This document shows positions 32,555 to 38,519 of a stretch of 38,519 nucleotides of DNA, one piece after another. Source of the DNA: Bacillus sp. cl95 (lineage in GTDB: Bacteria > Bacillota > Bacilli > Bacillales > Cytobacillaceae). Numbering within the stretch: position 1 is the first letter of the stretch; every line of letters starts with the position of its first letter. The notes beneath the pieces are model-generated. The model was not told the origin of the DNA, ran no database searches, and saw only the letters and a program-made list of their open reading frames with translations. The DNA is taken from assembly GCF_900115925.1 (NCBI RefSeq), contig NZ_FOYF01000012.1, positions 1-38,519 of the forward strand, written 5' to 3'. The position numbers were made by a program, and so were the translations under genes.

Positions 32555-34435
32555 TTAGCTTTCGACCGCTTCTACTTCGGTAAACAGAGCGTCAAACTTG
32601 TTGATGTTTTCTTTTGCACGATTGTATCTGTTTAATCCGTATGGTCCAAAGTCATCTCCACATGCTTCCTTTAAGACCGTCCAAACACTCCATAGGAAGT
32701 CTTGGTATATCTTCGCAATTAAAATACGCTGTCTGTCTTCAATCGTTTCCTGACCGTTGCGATATTTGTTTAACAATAATTCTTCTTCCGCTTCAGAGAA
32801 ACCACACTCAAGCGAGAATGCCGCTAAATCCCATAATGGATCGTTTTTACCGGCGTATTCCCAGTCAATGAGATAAAGTTTTTCTTCACTACTTTTAACA
32901 AAATTCTCAGGTACCGTGTCGTTATGACATGGAGTCATTTCAACATTCAGTTGATCGTAGAATCTTTTCAGCCTAAACACGTCATTTCTTACGGTTTCAT
33001 AATCCTCAAAGAAATCCGCCCCAGCCTCAATGGCTAGCAATTCATAATGGGATAGCTTTTGGAATGTATCAAATTCATTCATCATTTCAATATCTGATTG
33101 ATGTAACTGTTGAAGGATTTTCACCACGGAATGAATATTATCCACTCGTTTTGCCGTTTTTGGATTCAATGTCTCAGCATTTTCAATAAAACGGACAATT
33201 TTCAAACCCGTCTTTTCATTGAAGTACAGTTGTTCAGGGTTAATCCCAAGCTTTGAAGCTTGTTCCGCATTCATCTTCTCTTCGATGCGATTAATCATCT
33301 TATCCGTACCGACCCCTGATACTCGGACAACATATTCTTCTCCAGCGATTGCCGCCTTATAGTTTTTATTCGTCATGCCTCCGAAAGGTTTTACTTCCGT
33401 AATAGTCGTTACGTCTATATTCAATGCATCTGCAATGGATTGTCTAAGCTCGAGCTCCTGGAAAAGTTCTTCTTTTCTGACGAGCATCGGATATGTTTTA
33501 TCAACGACCGTTTTCAGTTGGATATTGTTATCGATTTCGGCCCAAATGAGGTCAGAGATCTTTAGATAGCCAATATTGATTTTTCGCGAAACATCCAATA
33601 ACAAATACTCATAGTTCACATAAGGATTTTTATTGTCTTGGAAGTCTTTTAGCATCTCTTTATAAACCTCATGCGAGAGCTTCGTGACCCCAATCATTTC
33701 TCCATCAATTCTGTTGAGTTGATGAATATCTTTAGATATTTTATAAAGGTATCCATTCTTTATTTCAATGTAACCTTCATCACCCGATCCACTTTCTTTT
33801 GTTACTAAGATACAATCCCGCTCGTGATGGTCCATAAGCTGGACAATCGCATTTTCTTCAATAAGAATATCGTCTTCAAATAGAAGAAAATCATCATCGA
33901 CTAATTCACTTGCCATTGCCAGCGAGGACATCGACCCCGTCCAAAGATATTCTGGATTATGGATAAGATGTATGTTAGGGTTGCTTGTAATAAAAGGTTG
34001 TCCCTCAAACTCCGAGCTCTTATAGCCTGTAACGATAACAATCTTCTCAATCCCGTTCTTGAATAAAATATTGACCGTTCTCTCCAATAAAGTTATTTCA
34101 CTTACTGGAACCAAGCAGGCAGGAACATTGAAGTCACTTTTTGAACCAGCTGCTAAAATGACAGCATTCTTTACTTCTTTATGTTTAATGTTGTGAATGC
34201 TCACTTTATTGGCTTGTAAATTCCCAAGTTGATTTTTCAAATACTCTTTTCCTGAATCAGTAAGCAGGTATTGAAACTTCCTGCCGCTTTTAATAACTTC
34301 TAGTAAGCCTCTCTCCAATAAGTGGTTAATTGTATAATTTACTTTCCCAGCAGAAATATTGCATTTTTCTGCAATTCCCTTTTGGCTCAGTTCAGGAAAT
34401 TTAGATATGGTTTCAAGAATATAAAAATTGTACAT
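32555..34435 (-). CDS. Winged-helix / nucleotidyltransferase / choline-kinase fusion (LicC-LicA-like)
   Basis: This 626-residue protein joins three domains. Residues 1-75 are a winged helix (LSQKGIAEKCNISAGKVNYT). Residues 89-305 are a nucleotidyltransferase (AVILAAGSKSDF, TGYKSSEF, LFEDDILIE at about 185-193, WAEIDNN about 298). Residues 340-620 are a choline/ethanolamine-kinase domain (KPFGGMTNKNYKA at 349-361, CHNDTVPENF with Asp506, LIDWEYAGKNDPLWDLA with Asp524). The set would phosphorylate choline and make CDP-choline for polymer decoration. The usual pyrophosphorylase PK motif is PA here (PACLVPV), so transferase activity is not certain. The winged helix may autoregulate the gene. The start at 34435 follows GGGGAAGGATTAGAAA. 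Confidence 0.87.
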   Translation of the reverse strand: MYNFYILETISKFPELSQKGIAEKCNISAGKVNYTINHLLERGLLEVIKSGRKFQYLLTDSGKEYLKNQLGNLQANKVSIHNIKHKEVKNAVILAAGSKSDFNVPACLVPVSEITLLERTVNILFKNGIEKIVIVTGYKSSEFEGQPFITSNPNIHLIHNPEYLWTGSMSSLAMASELVDDDFLLFEDDILIEENAIVQLMDHHERDCILVTKESGSGDEGYIEIKNGYLYKISKDIHQLNRIDGEMIGVTKLSHEVYKEMLKDFQDNKNPYVNYEYLLLDVSRKINIGYLKISDLIWAEIDNNIQLKTVVDKTYPMLVRKEELFQELELRQSIADALNIDVTTITEVKPFGGMTNKNYKAAIAGEEYVVRVSGVGTDKMINRIEEKMNAEQASKLGINPEQLYFNEKTGLKIVRFIENAETLNPKTAKRVDNIHSVVKILQQLHQSDIEMMNEFDTFQKLSHYELLAIEAGADFFEDYETVRNDVFRLKRFYDQLNVEMTPCHNDTVPENFVKSSEEKLYLIDWEYAGKNDPLWDLAAFSLECGFSEAEEELLLNKYRNGQETIEDRQRILIAKIYQDFLWSVWTVLKEACGDDFGPYGLNRYNRAKENINKFDALFTEVEAVES

Positions 34436-34749
34436 TTTCTAATCCTTCCCCTTTAAAAACTACGTTCATTTTTTGAATGATTAAATCATAACAAGTAATT
34501 TGGGGATTGTAAACAAATAGCACCTTCATTTTGTCGAATATTAAATGTAGGAAAATCATTGAACTGGTAGAAGGAAAAATATATGGGAATATGGTGGATA
34601 TAGTATGCTTCCTATATATAAAGCTAAACATAAGCGAGAGAAAAACCTTTAAAAGGAATTATCAGATTCCTTGATTATTTCGACAAAAAAAGTTATTATA
34701 TATGCTGGTCTAATTGTGTTTTCTAAATAAATATAGAGGTTGGTAAACG
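34436..34749. other. Divergent control region between kinase fusion and Wzy-type gene
   Basis: This region separates two divergent envelope genes. It holds two 22-base half-identical repeats 60 bases apart (34465 and 34525). Promoters for both genes should lie here, but none is clear enough to assign. Two short open frames in it have no ribosome site. Confidence 0.55.
34465..34546. repeat. Two 22-base direct repeats, 60 bp apart
   Basis: TTCATTTTTTGAATGATTAAAT at 34465 and TTCATTTTGTCGAATATTAAAT at 34525 share the outer 14 bases (TTCATTTT and TTAAAT). The first contains the inverted repeat TCATT/AATGA. They lie 30-110 bases before the start of the winged-helix fusion, suiting an operator. 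Confidence 0.5.
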
Positions 34750-36207
34750 ATGAATGTACTTCGCAACGATAGATTGATTTTGACGATAGCCGTCTTACTA
34801 GTGACCCTGAGCATTGTTTCTGGGAATACATATGCCGGGCTTGCAGTTTCTGGGATTCTTGCCATTTTTGCCTTAATGAAAAGAGAAACAGGTTTGCTAT
34901 TATTGATTCTGTTTACCTCATTAAGACCCTTCCTAATTGAAATGAATCCCGGTTTGAAGATTACTGGGGATTTAATTATCTTTTCCTTATTAATAGCAAC
35001 CATTTTTCTTAATCGAAAAAATATCAAAAGTTTGTTTCATTTCCATATGTTTGAAATTGCCTTATTCGTCTTCCTAGGATTAGGTATCGTTTCTGCTTTA
35101 TTAACTGGAGTTGATTTAAAAGCAATTATTGTACAAATACGCGCTTATGTCCTTTTCTACTTTGTTTATTATGTATTTAAGCGAATGGACGTTTCAAAAG
35201 AGTTTGTACTAAAAGTAGTGCAATTAACGTTTGTCACTGCAGTAATCATGTCATTACATGGTTATATCGAAAAGATATCCGACAAGACTTTCTTAATGCC
35301 AGAAGCATGGAAAAATTGGACACTGTCCGCAACAAATCACATTCGTGTTTATGGTCTCCTAAAAGGTCCTAACGAACTATCTCTTTACTTGGCAATCGCT
35401 TTCCTAATTTCACTTTACTTACTCGTTCATTACACTGGGGTTAAGAAGTGGATTGTCTACTCAGGTCTAGCTGTAATTGGTTCTACTTTCCTACTCACTT
35501 ATTCACGTGGTGCGTTCTTAGCTTTGTTTGTCTTCATTGCGGTCTATATGATTCTGTTTAGAAGCATCAAAAAAACGCTCCCTTTATTATTAGTGTTCAT
35601 TTGTTCAGCAGGGCTGTTTTTCGCCGTTAATTTCGTTGCAGACACGTACCAAGAGAAGGTCCTTTACGCAGAAGAACCTACTGATGATATAGATGACGTT
35701 GAAAAAACACCAAGTAAAGAAACAGGTTATAACCGCTATAAAAATGCTTTCTCAGAAGACACACTAGAGAAAAGCGGCAGTGACGGAAGAATTTATTATG
35801 TAACAAAAGCAATTGAAGTATTTAAAGATCACCCAATAATCGGCACTGGTTTTGGTACCTTCGGAGGTGCTGCTACCCTAGCCTATTCATCACCAATATA
35901 TGATGATTATGACATTGGATTTAACTTCTATTCCGATAATCAATATATCCTTACACTTGCTGAAACGGGAATATTGGGAGTTCTGATATTAACATTGTTA
36001 GTGTTCGGCTTCTTGAAAATCACGATTAAAATGTTTAGAGAAAAATCTGATACATCCCTATCCATCACACTCGTCTTCTTCTTTGTAACCATGATGGTTG
36101 GCGGACTTGTCTACAATATCCTTGAAAATGATACATTCATGCTTTATTACTTCCTAGCTATGGCACTTGCTGCTCGAAAGCTAGGCTTAGAAAAGAAAGA
36201 ATTTTAA
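34750..36207 (+). CDS. O-antigen ligase/polymerase-like membrane protein (Wzy_C)
   Basis: This 485-residue protein has about ten to twelve membrane segments and one large outside loop (about 300-375), the topology of Wzy/WaaL and B. subtilis TuaE. Family motifs include LLKGPNELSLYLAIAF, TYSRGAFLALFVF and VFKDHPIIGTGFGTFGG. Such proteins polymerise or ligate lipid-linked glycans outside the membrane. It reads toward the LtaS-like gene and is followed by a terminator-like hairpin, so coupling to that gene may be partial. Substrate unknown. The ribosome site is ATAGAGGT. Confidence 0.88.
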   Translation: MNVLRNDRLILTIAVLLVTLSIVSGNTYAGLAVSGILAIFALMKRETGLLLLILFTSLRPFLIEMNPGLKITGDLIIFSLLIATIFLNRKNIKSLFHFHMFEIALFVFLGLGIVSALLTGVDLKAIIVQIRAYVLFYFVYYVFKRMDVSKEFVLKVVQLTFVTAVIMSLHGYIEKISDKTFLMPEAWKNWTLSATNHIRVYGLLKGPNELSLYLAIAFLISLYLLVHYTGVKKWIVYSGLAVIGSTFLLTYSRGAFLALFVFIAVYMILFRSIKKTLPLLLVFICSAGLFFAVNFVADTYQEKVLYAEEPTDDIDDVEKTPSKETGYNRYKNAFSEDTLEKSGSDGRIYYVTKAIEVFKDHPIIGTGFGTFGGAATLAYSSPIYDDYDIGFNFYSDNQYILTLAETGILGVLILTLLVFGFLKITIKMFREKSDTSLSITLVFFFVTMMVGGLVYNILENDTFMLYYFLAMALAARKLGLEKKEF

Positions 36208-36209
36208 TC

Positions 36210-36258
36210 AAAAGGACGATCAAGTTTCTTTTCAGAAATCTTATCGTCCTTTCGGTTT
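36210..36258 (+). terminator. Terminator-like hairpin between Wzy-type and LtaS-like genes
   Basis: AAAGGACGAT and ATCGTCCTTT pair around a 22-base loop. The following sequence (TCGGTTTATT) has only a short T run, so it may be a weak or partial terminator. Confidence 0.55.
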
Positions 36259-36315
36259 ATTATCGGTATTTTGTGGAAGCATTCATATAAAAGATAGAAA
36301 GGATTAAATAATAAG

Positions 36316-38379
36316 ATGCAAAAATTCTTAAATAAAGCGAAATGGTTTTACTTAGGGTTACTATTCGCAGTACCTTTAATCACCTTATTACTAACGGAAA
36401 GTGTTCATCGCGGGTCATTTACGAAAGCGTTAGCATGGATACCCGAAAGTAGCTTTTCATTTCTGATTTCCTATTTATTCTTCTTCTTATTCATAAGTGC
36501 ACTAGCATTCACACCTAAGAAATTATTCATTCCGTTGCTATTCATTCAATTGTTTTTATGGTTGACTATCGCAGTTGGCAGTTATAAAAAATATCAGTTG
36601 CGGGGAGATTATTTTAATCCGACTGATTTGACGCTTATTAAGGAAGGCGTTGCTATTACAAGCTACATAAACGGATTATTCACATGGAAGTACATCATTG
36701 CCTTTATCTTATTTATAACCCTAATTGTTGGCATCATTTACGTCATGATTAAAATGACAGAACCGCTTCAATTCAAATTACGCGTGATTTTATCTTTGCT
36801 TTCTATTGCTGGTTTAACAGCTTTGTTGTACAATCCAACTGTTTTTTCTTTACGCGCAACCCCAGCCAATAATGTTGAAGAGTATGAAAAACTTGGACTT
36901 GTTGGTGGATTTCTAAGCATGAGAGAAAAAACCAAAATTGTTCATCCTGAGGAATATACAAAATCTGAGATAAAGAAAATTACGGGGTCACTGAAACAAA
37001 CCACTGAAGTGGATGAGAACTTCAAACCTAACGTCATTGTCGTTCTAGCTGAAGCATTCTGGGATCCTTTGCTCATGACAAATCTACAGTTTGAAAAAGA
37101 CCCCATTCCATTTTATCGATCTATGACAGAACAAAGCAGCTCTGGACAACTTGTCACCCACACCTATGGCGGTGGGACAATCAATACAGAGATGGAAATC
37201 TTAACGGGACTATCCACGAGATTTTTACCTGAAGGGAACGAAAGCTTTAATTCCCAAATTACGAGACCTATTGATTCACTTGCACACAATTTTAGGAATC
37301 AAGGCTATAACACGACAGCCGTTCATACATTCAAGAACTGGTTCTACGATCGAAACTTGACGTATAGATGGCTCGGTTTTGAGAAATTCGTCAGCATGGA
37401 GTTCTTTTCAAATCCTGCACACATAGGTTCATTTATTGACGATCGAGATTTAATGAAACAAACATTAAGCGAACTGAAAAAAACAAAGGGCCCGGATTTC
37501 ATTAATACCGTTACTGTTTCCAGTCACGGTCCATATGACGACATTAGATACGAAGATCTTAAGAGTTGCGGAAATACACCCAAATTATCGAAAGTACCAC
37601 AATATGTATTGGACCTGTATTGCCAAGTATTAAGTGATACAGATGATGCTCTAAGAGTGCTTGTCGAAGGTGTGGAAAAGTTGGATGAGCCTACGATGAT
37701 TGTCGTTTATGGAGACCATCTTCCTATGTTAGGTTATGATTATGCTGTTTATCGTGAAGCCAATTATTTCAAGAGTTTAAATTCATATGAAGATTATATG
37801 AAACTTCACGAAACTCCTCTTGTTGTTTGGGACAACTTCTCAAAACCAGAGGAAAAGGAACAGCTCAAGATGACGCCGAATTTCTTAGGGTCCTATATCC
37901 TTTCACATGCCAAGAAAGAGAAATCTCCTATCTTCCAGGCATCAAGCAAGGTATATGAACAAGGCTCACATGTTATCCCTAAGACAGTATTTAATGCTCA
38001 GGAAGGTATTGATGAAGCAATACTGAAAGACTACAAGCTGCTTCAGTACGATATCCTGTTTGGTGACCAATATAACTATTCAATAGACTCCGTTGAACCT
38101 GTTAAAAACTTTTTACTCGGAAGCGAGAGAATGACTATTAAAAAGGTTACAGTGAGCGGAAATAAACTAACCATAAAAGGCAAAAATTTCGTTTTCAACA
38201 CGAAGGTATTCATAGATGGTAAAGAGCAGGATATTTCTTTTGTCAGTGAATCTAAAATAACGGTCACAACCCCTAAAAAGTTAGAAAAGGACAAGCAGGT
38301 AAAAATCATTCTGAAAGTACTGGATGATCGTGATACTAGCATCTCCGAATCGAATGAAATCACCTTTCAGGTAGATTAG
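36316..38379 (+). CDS. LtaS-like sulfatase-fold phosphotransferase with C-terminal IPT/TIG-like domain
   Basis: This 687-residue protein has five membrane segments (within residues 12-172) and an outer sulfatase-fold domain like lipoteichoic acid synthase. Metal and catalytic residues: Glu246 in VVLAEAFWD, the nucleophile Thr288 in GGGTINTEMEIL, His404 in SSHGPYDD, and Asp467-His468 in YGDHLPML. LtaS-type enzymes transfer phosphoglycerol, and relatives transfer other head groups. A C-terminal region (about 600-687) looks like an IPT/TIG Ig-fold (TIKGKNFVFNTKVFIDGKEQ), unusual for this family. The substrate may be a teichoic-type or head-group-bearing polymer in line with the neighbours. The ribosome site AGAAAGGATT is somewhat far from the start. 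Confidence 0.88.
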   Translation: MQKFLNKAKWFYLGLLFAVPLITLLLTESVHRGSFTKALAWIPESSFSFLISYLFFFLFISALAFTPKKLFIPLLFIQLFLWLTIAVGSYKKYQLRGDYFNPTDLTLIKEGVAITSYINGLFTWKYIIAFILFITLIVGIIYVMIKMTEPLQFKLRVILSLLSIAGLTALLYNPTVFSLRATPANNVEEYEKLGLVGGFLSMREKTKIVHPEEYTKSEIKKITGSLKQTTEVDENFKPNVIVVLAEAFWDPLLMTNLQFEKDPIPFYRSMTEQSSSGQLVTHTYGGGTINTEMEILTGLSTRFLPEGNESFNSQITRPIDSLAHNFRNQGYNTTAVHTFKNWFYDRNLTYRWLGFEKFVSMEFFSNPAHIGSFIDDRDLMKQTLSELKKTKGPDFINTVTVSSHGPYDDIRYEDLKSCGNTPKLSKVPQYVLDLYCQVLSDTDDALRVLVEGVEKLDEPTMIVVYGDHLPMLGYDYAVYREANYFKSLNSYEDYMKLHETPLVVWDNFSKPEEKEQLKMTPNFLGSYILSHAKKEKSPIFQASSKVYEQGSHVIPKTVFNAQEGIDEAILKDYKLLQYDILFGDQYNYSIDSVEPVKNFLLGSERMTIKKVTVSGNKLTIKGKNFVFNTKVFIDGKEQDISFVSESKITVTTPKKLEKDKQVKIILKVLDDRDTSISESNEITFQVD

Positions 38380-38409
38380 CTGGATGCATACGAAAAGCCC
38401 CTTCGGCAC

Positions 38410-38519
38410 TGAATTGACCCAATAAAGTTAGACAAAAAGTTTTAAGCTGCTTTCAAGACCTGAGTCCGGTATTCGACTGGACTTAGGTCTTTTAATTTTG
38501 CCTTCATTCGTTTGTGATT
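38410..38519. mobile_element. IS3-family insertion sequence, left end (continues past window)
   Basis: TGAATTGACCCAATAAAGTT at 38410 is an IS3-type terminal sequence, and the encoded transposase C-terminus begins 32 bases inside. It lies 30 bases after the LtaS-like stop codon. The other end is outside the window. Confidence 0.78.
38442..38519 (-). CDS. IS3-family transposase OrfB, C-terminal fragment
   Basis: The last 25 residues of the frame (NHKRMKAKLKDLSPVEYR then TQVLKAA) match the end of IS3-family integrase-core transposases, where YN.KR...L.GLSPV.YR is typical. The stop codon is at 38442-38444 (minus). The rest of the gene lies beyond the window, so whether it is intact cannot be told. 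Confidence 0.85.
   Translation of the reverse strand, partial: NHKRMKAKLKDLSPVEYRTQVLKAA

Noticed and set aside
34413-34831. Short minus-strand frames at the divergent control region
   Set aside because: They lack ribosome sites and overlap the starts of the kinase fusion and the Wzy-type gene.

Overview
The window comes from a low-GC, motile Gram-positive rod of the Bacillales. The run comFA-comFC-yvyF-flgM-flgN-flgK-flgL-yviE-fliW-csrA-hag, with degS-degU, degV, yvyE and an LCP gene beside it, is the Bacillus subtilis gene order around degU/hag. Three flagellin copies, loss of comFB, short 21-bp tandem arrays and a phosphocholine-type cell wall set point away from B. subtilis itself. A Planococcaceae-like host (Sporosarcina or relatives) is my best guess, but the sequence does not prove it.

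Layout. Positions 1-3735 (minus) hold the N-terminal 1,245 residues of a secreted protein with twelve fibronectin-III-like repeats; its leader (3767-3913) is a cyclic-di-GMP-I riboswitch with a terminator/antiterminator pair. Positions 4019-6960 hold three tandem flagellin genes, each with its own SigD promoter, CsrA-type hairpin leader and terminator. Positions 6979-14390 hold csrA, fliW, yviE, flgL, flgK, flgN, flgM, yvyF, comFC and comFA (all minus). After a 21-bp-periodic repeat array come degV, a subtilisin-like protease, degU and degS (14859-19240, minus). On the plus strand follow yvyE and a TagTUV-type LCP ligase (19647-21530).

The right half (21928-38379) is an envelope-polymer island: two nearly identical tagO-type genes (21928 and 31063), an MBOAT/SGNH O-acyltransferase pair, a 1,486-residue secreted double nucleotidase ending in choline-binding-type repeats, a winged-helix/nucleotidyltransferase/choline-kinase fusion, a Wzy/ligase-type membrane protein and an LtaS-like phosphotransferase. 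An IS3-family element begins at the right edge.

How they work together. SigD, FlgM, FliW and CsrA control filament assembly, with CsrA able to act on all three flagellin leaders. The c-di-GMP riboswitch would link a large surface protein to the sessile/motile switch next door. In the envelope island the most interesting inference is a phosphocholine system: the LicA/LicC-like fusion would activate choline, TagO, Wzy/LtaS-like and LCP proteins would build and attach a polymer, the MBOAT/SGNH pair would acylate it, and the nucleotidase would be held at the wall by choline-binding repeats. That chain is inference from domain content and proximity.
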